Shown here piece by piece: positions 7,451 to 15,950 of a stretch of 20,517 nucleotides of DNA; positions within the stretch are counted from its first letter, which is position 1, and each line of letters opens with the position of its first letter. The translations under genes and the position numbers were made by a program. This DNA comes from an uncultured Collinsella sp. (GTDB lineage Bacteria > Actinomycetota > Coriobacteriia > Coriobacteriales > Coriobacteriaceae): contig CABUOA010000032.1 in assembly GCA_902493145.1 (NCBI GenBank), positions 1-20,517 of the forward strand, given 5' to 3'. Below the pieces are notes generated by a model. It was not told where the DNA came from. It was given only the letters and a program-made list of their open reading frames with translations, and made no database searches.

Positions 7451-8230
7451 TTGCGCCGGCAATTCGTTCGCATTTTGATTCATGGACGGGGGGGGGTTCC
7501 TGGGGACAGGGACGTAAGTTTTATCGTGACTGCTAATGAAGAAGTGACAGAGAGCCGTGCATCTATGGGGGATGCACTAGTTTTCGATCAGATAAAGCCG
7601 AGCGGTACGCTTGGATATCGCATTGTTAAGAGACTGTTTGACCTTGTGTTCAGTCTTTTGATGAGTGCTCTACTGCTAATTCCTGTTGCTGTGGTGTGTG
7701 CACTCATTAGCCTTGATTCTCCTGGCAGCCCTATGTATGCACAAGAGAGGGTTGGCAAGGGCGGAAAGACAATCAAGATCCTCAAGCTTCGCAGCATGGT
7801 CGCCGATGCTAGCGATGTGCAGAAGTATCTGAGCCCTGAGCAGCTGCATCAGTGGGATGTTGAGCGCAAGGTCGATGATGATCCCCGCATCACCAAGGTC
7901 GGACAGTTCATCCGCAAGTGCTCAATTGACGAGATGCCGCAGTTCTTGAACGTTCTGAACGGTGACCTTTCCGTCATTGGACCGCGTCCCATTACAAGGG
8001 ATGAGCTCGAGCAGCACTTTACCCACGAAGAGAGGGCTGAGCTTCTGTCTATTCAACCTGGCATTACGGGCCTGTGGCAGGCGACCGACCGTAACGCCGC
8101 GACATTTGAGAGTGGCACACGACAGAAGATTGAACTCCGCTACGTGCGTAATCGCTGCTTCCGCATGGACTGGAAATGCTTTACTGGCACCTTTAGTGCC
8201 ATGTTCGGCAAGAAGAGGACGGGGCGATAG
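7451..8230 (+). CDS. Polyprenyl-phosphate sugar-1-phosphate transferase (initiating)
   Basis: A short-form bacterial sugar transferase (Bac_transf family, WbaP/EpsL type). It moves a sugar-1-phosphate from a nucleotide sugar onto undecaprenyl phosphate at the membrane, starting each repeat unit. One membrane helix lies in LFDLVFSLLMSALLLIPVAV. The catalytic segment follows: YAQERVGKGGK, LKLRSM, DDDPRITKVGQFIRK, DEMPQFLNVLNGDLSVIGPRP and QPGITGLWQ, all family hallmarks. The start is uncertain. TTG at 7451, with GGGAG only 3 bases upstream, gives 259 residues. GTG at 7526 or ATG at 7565 would give a more usual N-terminus. A run of nine G's (7488-7496) lies in the disputed N-terminal part. The stop abuts the ATG of the next gene. 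The sugar transferred cannot be told from the sequence. Confidence 0.9.
   Translation: MRRQFVRILIHGRGGVPGDRDVSFIVTANEEVTESRASMGDALVFDQIKPSGTLGYRIVKRLFDLVFSLLMSALLLIPVAVVCALISLDSPGSPMYAQERVGKGGKTIKILKLRSMVADASDVQKYLSPEQLHQWDVERKVDDDPRITKVGQFIRKCSIDEMPQFLNVLNGDLSVIGPRPITRDELEQHFTHEERAELLSIQPGITGLWQATDRNAATFESGTRQKIELRYVRNRCFRMDWKCFTGTFSAMFGKKRTGR
7488..7496 (+). repeat. Run of nine G's near the transferase start
   Basis: Nine consecutive G's. The frame from the ATG at 7482 meets a TAA after 11 codons with nine G's. With ten (or seven) it would join the transferase frame. This is either a slippage site that varies expression, an assembly homopolymer error, or irrelevant if translation starts at 7526 or 7565. 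Confidence 0.8.
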
Positions 8231-9100
8231 ATGGACATCTCTGTTATCATTCCGACCCTTAACGCTGAACGCGAAATCGAAGACCTTTTAGTGGCTCTCG
8301 AGCACCAGTCTATGCGCCCGAAGGAAATATTAGTCGTTGACTCCGCATCAGTTGACGATACGGCGCGTGTGGTCCAAATGCACGGGGACATTCGCTTGTT
8401 GCAAATTGAACGCCGCGACTTTAACCATGGCGCAACAAGGGATATGGCCCTGAGAGAGACGACAGGCGACTTCGTTTGCTTTCTCACCCAAGACGCACTT
8501 CCTGCTTCCGACGAGTATCTTGAGCGACTTGTCGCTCCCATGGTGGGCGACCCGAGTATTGCCCTGGTCAGCGGTAGGCAGCTGCCAAAGGAGGGCGCCC
8601 GGCGTTTCGAGCAGCTGATCCGCAGCTTCAATTACCCCGATTTGCCCTCCATTCGTTCAATAAATGATCTTGAGAAATACGGCATCAAGACGTTCTTTGC
8701 CTCGGATACCTGTTCTGCTTACAGACGGACGTCATATCTCGACTGCGGTGGATTTGAGAACGTCAACACCAACGAGGACATGCTCATGGCCGCTAGGTTC
8801 GTTGCGTCGGGCCTAAAGGTCGCTTATGAGCCGACTGCCGAGGTCTATCACTCCCACAATTTGACCCCTAGCCAGCAGTTCGCGCGCAACCGCGCCGTAG
8901 GCGTGTTCCTTGAGTCGCACTCGGATGACCTTTTGCACGCGAGTGAGATAGGTGAGGGCGGACGACTCGTCAAGGCCGTTTCCTCGCAACTTATTCGAGA
9001 GGGGAACCTGGCTGAGCTCGTTGCCTTCGGAATCGACTGCTGCGCCCGTCTTCTCGGAAACCGTGCTGGCCGTAGAGCCGCTAAAAAAGAAAGGCTATAG
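8231..9100 (+). CDS. Glycosyltransferase family 2, rhamnosyltransferase-like
   Basis: A 289-residue GT-A fold glycosyltransferase. It opens with VIIPTLNAEREIEDLLVAL and VVDSASVDDT, the nucleotide-binding start of GT2. FNHGATRD and FLTQDALP follow; the Q-D-A there takes the place of the DxD metal site, as in many dTDP-rhamnosyltransferases. NTNEDMLMAAR carries the probable catalytic base (ED). The tail (about 240-289) is basic and may contact the membrane. Its ATG directly follows the stop of the initiating transferase. The dTDP-rhamnose genes immediately downstream support rhamnose as donor sugar, but the acceptor and linkage are unknown. Confidence 0.88.
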   Translation: MDISVIIPTLNAEREIEDLLVALEHQSMRPKEILVVDSASVDDTARVVQMHGDIRLLQIERRDFNHGATRDMALRETTGDFVCFLTQDALPASDEYLERLVAPMVGDPSIALVSGRQLPKEGARRFEQLIRSFNYPDLPSIRSINDLEKYGIKTFFASDTCSAYRRTSYLDCGGFENVNTNEDMLMAARFVASGLKVAYEPTAEVYHSHNLTPSQQFARNRAVGVFLESHSDDLLHASEIGEGGRLVKAVSSQLIREGNLAELVAFGIDCCARLLGNRAGRRAAKKERL

Positions 9101-9103
9101 CCA

Positions 9104-10003
9104 GTGAAAGGCATCATCCTCGCCGGCGGGTCCGGCACGCGCCTGTACCCGCTCACGCTCGTGACCTCCAAGCAGCTGCTGCCGGTCTACGACAAGCCCA
9201 TGATCTACTACCCGCTGTCCACCCTCATGCTGGCGGGCATCCGGGACATCCTGGTCATCTCCACGCCGACCGACCTGCCCAACTTCGAGCGCCTGCTCGG
9301 GGACGGCTCGCGCTACGGCGTGAACCTCTCCTACGCCGAGCAGCCCTCGCCGGACGGCCTGGCCCAGGCGTTCACCATCGGCGAGGAGTTCATCGCCGGC
9401 GAGCCGTGCGCGCTGGTGCTCGGCGACAACATCTTCTACGGCAACGGCCTGTCGCGCCACCTGACGCGCGCCGTGCAGAACGCCGAGTCGGGCCGCGCCA
9501 CGGTCTTCGGCTACCACGTGGACGACCCCGAGCGCTTCGGCGTCGTGGAGTTCGACGGCGAGGGGAGGGCGGTCTCCATCGAGGAGAAGCCCGAGTGCCC
9601 CAAGAGCTCCTACGCCGTCACCGGCCTGTACTTCTACCCGGGCGACGTCTCCGCCAAGGCCCATAGGGTGCAGCCGTCCGCGCGCGGCGAGCTCGAGATC
9701 ACCACGCTCAACCAGATGTACCTGGAGGAGGGGACGCTGTCCGTGGTCACCCTCGGCCGCGGCTACGCGTGGCTGGACACCGGCACCATGGAGAGCCTGC
9801 ACGAGGCGGCGGAGTTCGTCCGCGCCGTGGAGCACTCCCAGGACCTGCCGGTCTCGGTGCCCGAGGAGATCGCCTGGGAGAACGGCTGGATCTCCACCGC
9901 CGAGCTCGAGGAGGCCGCGAAGGCCTACGGCAAGTCGGTCTACGGGCAGCACCTCAAGAAGGTCGCCGCCGGCGAGATCGTCAACAGCCCGCGCGAGTAC
10001 TAA
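9104..10003 (+). CDS. rfbA: Glucose-1-phosphate thymidylyltransferase
   Basis: First enzyme of dTDP-L-rhamnose synthesis: dTTP plus glucose-1-phosphate gives dTDP-glucose. The 299-residue length is normal. The N-terminus has the nucleotidyltransferase signature GGSGTRLYPLT, then SKQLLPVYDKPMIYYPLS, the metal/nucleotide region LVLGDNIFYG, EEKPECPKS, and WLDTGT near the C-terminus. The start is GTG at 9104, 3 bases after the previous stop; no earlier start keeps the signature at the very N-terminus. Codon use changes abruptly here to nearly all G/C third positions, unlike the preceding glycosyltransferase, and stays so through the next two genes. Confidence 0.97.
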   Translation: MKGIILAGGSGTRLYPLTLVTSKQLLPVYDKPMIYYPLSTLMLAGIRDILVISTPTDLPNFERLLGDGSRYGVNLSYAEQPSPDGLAQAFTIGEEFIAGEPCALVLGDNIFYGNGLSRHLTRAVQNAESGRATVFGYHVDDPERFGVVEFDGEGRAVSIEEKPECPKSSYAVTGLYFYPGDVSAKAHRVQPSARGELEITTLNQMYLEEGTLSVVTLGRGYAWLDTGTMESLHEAAEFVRAVEHSQDLPVSVPEEIAWENGWISTAELEEAAKAYGKSVYGQHLKKVAAGEIVNSPREY

Positions 10004-10027
10004 TCCGATCCGATGGGAGATAGAAAT

Positions 10028-11050
10028 ATGTCTGAAGAGCTCTTCGAGCCCAGGAACATCATCGTCACGGGCGGCTGCGGCTTCATCGGCAGCAACTTCG
10101 TGCACTACGTGGTCAACAACCACCCCGACGTGCACGTCACCGTCCTGGACAAGCTGACCTACGCCGGCAACCCCGAGAACATCGCGGGCCTGCCCTCCGA
10201 CCGCGTGGAGCTCGTCGTGGGCGACATCTGCGACGCGGAGCTGCTGGACCGCATCGTCCCGGGCCACGACGCGATCGTGCACTACGCCGCCGAGAGCCAC
10301 AACGACAACTCCATCGCCGACCCGGAGCCGTTCCTTCGCACCAACGTCGAGGGCACCTTCCGCCTGCTGGAGGCCGTTAGGAAGCACGGTGTCCGCTACC
10401 ACCACGTCTCCACCGACGAGGTCTACGGCGACCTGGCGCTCGACGACCCGGCGAAGTTCACCGAGGAGACGCCGTATCACCCGAGCAGCCCGTACTCGAG
10501 CACCAAGGCGTCCTCTGACATGCTGGTCCGCGCCTGGACCCGCACCTACGGCCTGCGCACCACGATCTCCAACTGCTCCAACAACTACGGCCCCTACCAG
10601 CACGTGGAGAAGTTCATCCCCAGGCAGATCACGAACATCGTCGACGGCGTCCGCCCCAAGCTCTACGGCCGCGGCGAGAACGTCCGCGACTGGATCCACA
10701 CCGAGGACCACTCCAGCGCCGTCTGGGACATCCTCACCAAGGGCCGCATGGGGGAGACCTACCTCATCGGCGCCAATGGCGAGAAGAACAACATCACCGT
10801 GCTGCGCATGATCCTCGAGGCCATGGGGCGCGACCCCGAGGACTTCGACTGGGTCGCCGACCGCCCCGGCCACGACCGCCGCTACGCCATCGACTCATCC
10901 AAGCTGCAGCGCGAGCTGGGCTGGAGGCCGGCGCATACCGACTTCGCCGAGGGGCTGAGGGCCACCATCGACTGGTACGTGGCCAACGAGCCCTGGTGGC
11001 GCCCGGCCAAGGAGGCCACCGAGGCCCGCTACCGCGCACAGGGCCAGTAG
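10028..11050 (+). CDS. rfbB: dTDP-glucose 4,6-dehydratase
   Basis: Second step of dTDP-L-rhamnose synthesis, making dTDP-4-keto-6-deoxy-glucose. It is a 340-residue extended short-chain dehydrogenase. The NAD site TGGCGFIGS is at residues 14-22. The catalytic T129-D130-E131 is in STDEVYGD, and the Y156-x3-K160 pair is in SPYSSTKAS; HYAAESHNDNS is also typical. The ATG at 10028 is preferred because GGGAGAT (10015-10021) lies 6 bases upstream; the earlier in-frame ATG at 10013 would place that site inside the gene. It begins 24 bases after rfbA. Confidence 0.97.
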   Translation: MSEELFEPRNIIVTGGCGFIGSNFVHYVVNNHPDVHVTVLDKLTYAGNPENIAGLPSDRVELVVGDICDAELLDRIVPGHDAIVHYAAESHNDNSIADPEPFLRTNVEGTFRLLEAVRKHGVRYHHVSTDEVYGDLALDDPAKFTEETPYHPSSPYSSTKASSDMLVRAWTRTYGLRTTISNCSNNYGPYQHVEKFIPRQITNIVDGVRPKLYGRGENVRDWIHTEDHSSAVWDILTKGRMGETYLIGANGEKNNITVLRMILEAMGRDPEDFDWVADRPGHDRRYAIDSSKLQRELGWRPAHTDFAEGLRATIDWYVANEPWWRPAKEATEARYRAQGQ

Positions 11051-11064
11051 GAGGGGAGAGATCT

Positions 11065-12540
11065 ATGGCAGACATCGCATTCGAGAAGGACCTGAAGGTC
11101 GTCGAGACCGGCATCGAGGGCCTCAAGGTCGTGGACCTCGCCGTCCACGGCGACTCGCGCGGCTGGTTCAAGGAGAACTGGCAGCGCGCCAAGATGACCG
11201 CCCTGGGCATCCCCGACCTCAGGGTCGTCCAGAACAACATCTCCTACAACGACAGCCGCGGCGTCACCCGCGGCATCCACGCGGAGCCCTGGGACAAGTT
11301 CATCTCCGTCGCCCGCGGCTCGGTCTTCGGCGCCTGGGTGGACCTGCGCGAGGGCAGTTCCACCTACGGGAAGGTGTTCACCTGCACGCTCGACCCGAGC
11401 AAGGCCATCTACGTCCCGCGCGGCGTGGGCAACTCCTTCCAGGCCCTGGAGGACGGCACCGCCTACACCTACCTGGTGGACGCCCACTGGTCGCTGGAGC
11501 TGAAGAGGACCTACACCTTCGTGAACCTCGCCGACCCCGAGCTCAACATCCAGTGGCCGATCCCGCTTGCGGAGGCCACCGTATCAGAGGCCGACCTCAA
11601 CCACCCGATGCTGAAGGACGTCGTCCCCATGGCGCCGAAGCGCACCCTCGTCACCGGCTGCAACGGCCAGCTGGGCCGCGCGGTGCGCAAGCTCGCCGAG
11701 GAGCGCGGCGTCGCCAAGGACTTCGACTTCTGCGACATCGACACCTTCGACATATCCGACCCGGACGCCTACTCCAAGTACGACTGGTCGCTCTACGGCG
11801 CCGTCATCAACTGCGGCGCCTACACGGCCGTGGATAAAGCGGAGACCCCCGAGGGCCGCGTGACCGCCTGGAAGGCCAACGCGACCGGCCCGGCCCTTCT
11901 CGCCCGCACCTGCGCCGAGCACGGGATCACCCTCGTGCACGTGTCCTCCGACTACGTCTTCGACGGCACCGCCGAGGTCCATATGGAGGACGAGCCCCTC
12001 AGCCCGCTGTCCGTCTACGGCCAGACCAAGGCCGCCGGCGACATCGCCGTGGCCGGCTGCCCGCGCCACTACATTATGCGCAGCTCCTGGGTCATCGGCG
12101 AGGGGCAAAACTTCGTCAAGACCATGGCGGCGCTCTCCGACCGCGTCGCCGACCCGGAGGACGGGCTGGACAAGGTCACGGTCGTGGACGACCAGCTGGG
12201 CCGCCTGACCTTCACGCGCGACATGGCCGGGGCCATCTTCCACGTGCTGGGGACGCACGCCCCCTACGGGACCTACAACTGCACCGGCTCCGGCGCCGTG
12301 AAGTCCTGGGCGGACATCGCCCGCGCCGTCTTCGAGGCCGCCAACGGCAACGGGGACAAGGTGGTTTCGGTCAGCACCGCCGATTACTACGCAAATGCCG
12401 CCGGCCCCATCGCCCCGCGCCCGGTCCACTCCGTACTCGACCTGTCCAGGCTCGAGTCGGTCGGCTTCCGCATGCCCGACTGGGAGGAAGGGCTTTCCTG
12501 CTATTTGAATCAAATCGAAGATTGGAGCGCCCGTGGTTAG
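11065..12540 (+). CDS. Fused RmlC-RmlD: dTDP-rhamnose epimerase and reductase
   Basis: A 491-residue fusion carrying the last two steps of dTDP-L-rhamnose synthesis. Residues 1 to about 190 form the cupin-type 3,5-epimerase (RmlC): SRGWFKENWQ, RGIHAEPWDKF with the likely catalytic H72, and YVPRGVGNSF. In that last motif N123 stands where most RmlC proteins have the His of AHGF. Residues 193-491 form the NADPH-dependent 4-keto reductase (RmlD): TGCNGQLG (197-204), YTAVDKAE, VSSDYVFDG, and Y318-x3-K322 in YGQTK. The ATG at 11065 is chosen because GAGGGGAG (11051-11058) lies just upstream; a longer frame from 10996 would overlap rfbB. Such RmlC-RmlD fusions occur in some Actinobacteria. The next gene overlaps by 8 bases. 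Confidence 0.93.
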   Translation: MADIAFEKDLKVVETGIEGLKVVDLAVHGDSRGWFKENWQRAKMTALGIPDLRVVQNNISYNDSRGVTRGIHAEPWDKFISVARGSVFGAWVDLREGSSTYGKVFTCTLDPSKAIYVPRGVGNSFQALEDGTAYTYLVDAHWSLELKRTYTFVNLADPELNIQWPIPLAEATVSEADLNHPMLKDVVPMAPKRTLVTGCNGQLGRAVRKLAEERGVAKDFDFCDIDTFDISDPDAYSKYDWSLYGAVINCGAYTAVDKAETPEGRVTAWKANATGPALLARTCAEHGITLVHVSSDYVFDGTAEVHMEDEPLSPLSVYGQTKAAGDIAVAGCPRHYIMRSSWVIGEGQNFVKTMAALSDRVADPEDGLDKVTVVDDQLGRLTFTRDMAGAIFHVLGTHAPYGTYNCTGSGAVKSWADIARAVFEAANGNGDKVVSVSTADYYANAAGPIAPRPVHSVLDLSRLESVGFRMPDWEEGLSCYLNQIEDWSARG

Positions 12541-13630
12541 AGTACTTCAGGTTACCTCGAAACTGTTCAGGGGTGGCGCGGAGGCATTCATCATGAACGT
12601 CTACCGCAATATCGACCGCACTCAGGTGCAGTTCGACTTTCTCGTCTTCCACACCCATCGCGAATACTACGAGGATGAGATCGAGAACCTCGGCGGGCAT
12701 GTGTACCACGTGCCCATCATGGAAGGCGCGAATCTGCTGCGCCGCAAGCGGATGTTGGACGCCTTCTTTGACAAGCATCACGATTACGCCGCCGTGCACT
12801 GCCATATGGCTGCGCTCGGGCGTGACGTCCTGCGCTCGGCGGGCGAGCACGGCGTCGGGCGACTATTCTCACACTCGCACATCGTCGATTTCGAGCGCAC
12901 CCCGCGCAATATCGTGAAGCAGGCTTTCCAGAAGGGTTTCGGCGAGTATGCGACCAAGCGGCTGGCCTGTTCGAGGACCGCGGGGGAGTTCATGTATCCA
13001 GGCAAAGATTTTGAGGTAGTGAACAACGGCATCGACGTGGCGCGGTTCGCCTTCGACGCCGCACGAAGGGACGCTTTCAGGGGTTCGTACGGGTTTTCGG
13101 AGGAAGACATCCTCGTTGGCCATGTCGGACGCTTCGAACTGGTGAAGAATCATGCTTTCCTCATCGATGCTTTTGCCGCCCTCGCCCGCATTGACGAGCA
13201 TGCGCATCTCGTCCTTGCGGGGGACGGCTCACTGCGCGAGAACGTCGAGAGGAGGGCAGGTGATCTCGGGCTTTCCGAGCGCGTGCACTTCTTAGGACTG
13301 CTCGACGATATGCCCTCGTTCTACGATGGGGTTGATTGCTTCGCCATGCCTTCGTTGTTTGAGGGACTGCCGTTTGCGGCGGTGGAGGCGCAGTGCTCCG
13401 GGTTGCCGTGCGTGCTTTCGGACAGGATTACCGACGAGGTGGCCATTACCGACTTGGTGGAGTTTCTGCCGCTGGAGGCGGGGGCCGAGGCCTGGGCCGA
13501 CTGCATTGAGCGCGCGCTTGGATACTCGGGCCGTATGCGCAAGGGCTACGCGGGAGTCGTGGCGGATGAGGGGTTTGATATTCACGGGACTGTCGCGCAG
13601 CTTGCTGCGCTATACATGGGACGGGGGTAG
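12533..13630 (+). CDS. Glycosyltransferase family 4
   Basis: A 365-residue GT-B fold glycosyltransferase, likely cytoplasmic and membrane-associated, extending the lipid-linked repeat unit. The N-terminal acceptor domain includes KLFRGGAEAFIMNVYR and the HSH motif. The C-terminal GT1/GT4 domain has HVGRFELVKNH, LVLAGDGSL and the EX7E donor-binding motif EGLPFAAVE, followed by GLPCVLSD. It resembles EpsF/CapM-like enzymes; donor and linkage are unknown. The GTG start at 12533 overlaps the end of the RmlC-RmlD gene by 8 bases, with GGAG in front, implying coupled translation. Codon use is less G/C-biased than in the rml block. Confidence 0.9.
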   Translation: MVRVLQVTSKLFRGGAEAFIMNVYRNIDRTQVQFDFLVFHTHREYYEDEIENLGGHVYHVPIMEGANLLRRKRMLDAFFDKHHDYAAVHCHMAALGRDVLRSAGEHGVGRLFSHSHIVDFERTPRNIVKQAFQKGFGEYATKRLACSRTAGEFMYPGKDFEVVNNGIDVARFAFDAARRDAFRGSYGFSEEDILVGHVGRFELVKNHAFLIDAFAALARIDEHAHLVLAGDGSLRENVERRAGDLGLSERVHFLGLLDDMPSFYDGVDCFAMPSLFEGLPFAAVEAQCSGLPCVLSDRITDEVAITDLVEFLPLEAGAEAWADCIERALGYSGRMRKGYAGVVADEGFDIHGTVAQLAALYMGRG

Positions 13631-13632
13631 TT

Positions 13633-14931
13633 TTGTCTTCCGTTGCTTTGAAGGTCGGATATAGAGCGAAGGATGCTGGACGTCCTAAGATTCTTGCGCG
13701 TGAGGCGTTTCAAGTCATCTTGCTTGTCATCCTTATCGCCTCGCCCATGCTTGATGGTTTTATCAAGGCGTTTTCGTATGCTGACGAGCTCGCCGCCATT
13801 CTTCTCGTTGGATGGGGGCTTTTTAGAAAAGACAAGATTGTGCTTAACGGAGGGGAGCGTATCGGCATTTTGGCCGTCGCTTTGCTGCTTGCGCTCGGAC
13901 TTGCTTCAAACTTCGTTACAGGCTATCAGCAAAGTAAGTTTGCTATTGCCGTAGATGCGTTCACATGCTTCAAGGTTTTCGCGGCATATTATGGAGCGCT
14001 GCAGGTCGTATATGGCGAGGAGAGGATTCTTTCGCTTGCGATCGGTGTTGTGAAACTGCTTATAGCCGCCGCCCTTTTCGGCTACGCACTCCATCTTTCG
14101 GGGGTTGTGCCGATGGGGAGTGACCGACATTTCATGGGTGTGCCTTGCTATCGCTTCGTGTTCGGACATACCACAGAGCTCGCAGCGTATTGTGTCGGCA
14201 TCTCCGCTCTCTTGATGACCGATGTGAAAAAGAACAAGGTATGGATTATCCTCGACATTTTGCTCTTGCTTTCGACTATGAGGGCGAAAGCCGTCGGAAT
14301 CGCCTTCGTCATCGGCTTCTTTCTGGTTAGGGGGTTGGTGACGCGCGGGGACAAGAAGCCCACAGTATTCTTGTACCTGATTCTCGTAGTTGGTGTATTG
14401 TTCTTGGGCGCTGATCAGCTGCAGTTCTATTTTGGGGATACGACGTCGGCCAGGTATCTTCTTCAGTCCACTTCTATTCAGATTGCGCAGAGTCTGTTTC
14501 CCTTTGGCTCGGGTTTCGGCACCTACGCTAGCTATATGTCGGGCGAGTATTACTCGCCTCTTTATTATCTATTTGGGCTTTCCAGCGTCTATGGCTTGAG
14601 CCCAGATTACCACGCTTTCGTTAGCGACAGCTTCTGGCCTACGGTCATCGGGCAGTTTGGTTTTTTCGGGCTTGCGCTTTTCACCCTGCTCATCGGGACG
14701 TTCTTCTATTCGTTCATATCGAGGTCAAGGTCTCATCGGGTTCCTGTCGGAGCATACGTGATTATTCCTCTCTATTACATGATATTGAGTACGGCTGACG
14801 CTTCCTTCTTTAATTTTTATGGGCCTTTTTACGCTATGGTGATGGCGATTGTGTCGACAGATTTTCCTTCAAAGTCAGAGAGTGGGACAGAGGGATTTAA
14901 GCGCAACTACGAAATGAAAGACAACGGATGA
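13633..14931 (+). CDS. Wzy-like polysaccharide polymerase (membrane protein)
   Basis: A 432-residue, strongly hydrophobic protein with about ten membrane helices from residue 25 to about 410, and larger loops in the second half (around 265-330). This is the profile of O-antigen polymerase/ligase-type proteins, which join repeat units on the outer face of the membrane. No sequence signature proves it; the call rests on topology and position in the operon, where no other polymerase candidate exists. The start is TTG at 13633, two bases after the previous stop, with GGGGG in front; a later ATG would cut into the first helix. The gene is visibly richer in A/T than the rml block. It overlaps the Stealth gene by 4 bases (ATGA). 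Confidence 0.75.
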   Translation: MSSVALKVGYRAKDAGRPKILAREAFQVILLVILIASPMLDGFIKAFSYADELAAILLVGWGLFRKDKIVLNGGERIGILAVALLLALGLASNFVTGYQQSKFAIAVDAFTCFKVFAAYYGALQVVYGEERILSLAIGVVKLLIAAALFGYALHLSGVVPMGSDRHFMGVPCYRFVFGHTTELAAYCVGISALLMTDVKKNKVWIILDILLLLSTMRAKAVGIAFVIGFFLVRGLVTRGDKKPTVFLYLILVVGVLFLGADQLQFYFGDTTSARYLLQSTSIQIAQSLFPFGSGFGTYASYMSGEYYSPLYYLFGLSSVYGLSPDYHAFVSDSFWPTVIGQFGFFGLALFTLLIGTFFYSFISRSRSHRVPVGAYVIIPLYYMILSTADASFFNFYGPFYAMVMAIVSTDFPSKSESGTEGFKRNYEMKDNG

Positions 14932-15941
14932 ATATGGAAATCGACTTTGTAATTCCATGGGTGGATGACTCGGATTCAGAATGGCTCTCGGAGAGGAATA
15001 GGTACGAGGGACCGTCCGATTCGGCTTCTGCTCACGGACAGGACAAGCGATATCGGGATTGGGGCCTACTTCGGTACTTCTTTCGCAGTGTCGCTTTGAA
15101 CGCACCTTGGGTCCGCAAGGTTCATTTCTTGACCTATGGGCATCTTCCTAAGTGGCTCGACACTTCGAATCCAAAACTTCATATCGTGAAGCATGAAGAT
15201 TACATCCCCCATGAGTACCTTCCCACCTTCAATTCCAACGTCATCGAACTTAACGCAAACCGAATCGAGGGTTTGGCGGAGCAGTTTGTTTTGTTCAACG
15301 ATGATTTGATCGTTCTAAATCGTACAAGCGAGGACGATTATTTCCATAAGGGATTGCCGAGGGCGACTGCCGTATTAAGTGCCGGTGGTCTCGCCCGAGG
15401 GGACGAGTTCTATGTTCCTTTTAACGTTGCGAGCGTCCTTAGCACTCATTTTGTGCCGTTGAATTGTGTCAAGAGTCATCCGCTGAAATGGCTCAGTCCC
15501 GCATATGGGACGATGGCCCTGAGAACGGTACTCATGCTTGCATTTCCATCGTTTAAGGGATTTTATGAACCGCACCTCTGCAATTCTTTCTTGAAATCAA
15601 CCTTCGATGAGGTTTGGGCTGAAGAGAAGGATGAGCTAGAGAGAACTTCCTCACATCGATTCAGGCAGGCTACCGATATATCGAACTGGCTTATGAAAGA
15701 TTGGCAGTGCGCAAAAGGCGACTTTTATCCGCGGCCCATCTCATTTGGAAAAAGTTTTAATTTTGGAATTGACTTCGATTCAACCCTGGAAGAGGCTGAA
15801 TCGTATCTTCGCGGGCGCAAGGGAAAGGTCGTCTGTCTCAATGATGGCGACCTCACGCCGGAGCAGTATGAGACTGCGCGGACGAGGATTCTCGCCTGCC
15901 TTGACGAACTTTTCCCCGACAAATGTGAATTCGAGCTTTAG
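14928..15941 (+). CDS. Stealth-family sugar-phosphate transferase
   Basis: A 337-residue protein of the Stealth family, which transfers hexose-1-phosphate to make phosphodiester-linked capsular polysaccharides and is related to the human GlcNAc-1-phosphotransferase. Conserved region 1 is at the N-terminus (IDFVIPWVDDSDSEW). Conserved region 2 follows: RYRDWGLLRYFFRSV, APWVRKVHFLTYG, LPTFNSNVIE, and FVLFNDDLIV with the DD pair expected to bind metal. Regions 3 and 4 are weaker but plausible around HFVPLNCVKSHP and the C-terminal third. The ATG at 14928 overlaps the polymerase stop; a second in-frame ATG at 14934 is also possible. If active, the polymer contains sugar-phosphate links. Codon use is AT-richer, like the polymerase. 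Confidence 0.85.
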   Translation: MNMEIDFVIPWVDDSDSEWLSERNRYEGPSDSASAHGQDKRYRDWGLLRYFFRSVALNAPWVRKVHFLTYGHLPKWLDTSNPKLHIVKHEDYIPHEYLPTFNSNVIELNANRIEGLAEQFVLFNDDLIVLNRTSEDDYFHKGLPRATAVLSAGGLARGDEFYVPFNVASVLSTHFVPLNCVKSHPLKWLSPAYGTMALRTVLMLAFPSFKGFYEPHLCNSFLKSTFDEVWAEEKDELERTSSHRFRQATDISNWLMKDWQCAKGDFYPRPISFGKSFNFGIDFDSTLEEAESYLRGRKGKVVCLNDGDLTPEQYETARTRILACLDELFPDKCEFEL

Positions 15942-15950
15942 GGGTAGACG

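Noticed and set aside
9095..10873. 592-codon minus-strand open frame
   Set aside because: Antisense shadow created by the extreme G/C third-position bias of rfbA and rfbB.
10996..11064. N-terminal extension of the RmlC-RmlD protein
   Set aside because: It overlaps the end of rfbB, has low-complexity Gly/Pro/Arg content, and a strong ribosome binding site sits before the ATG at 11065.
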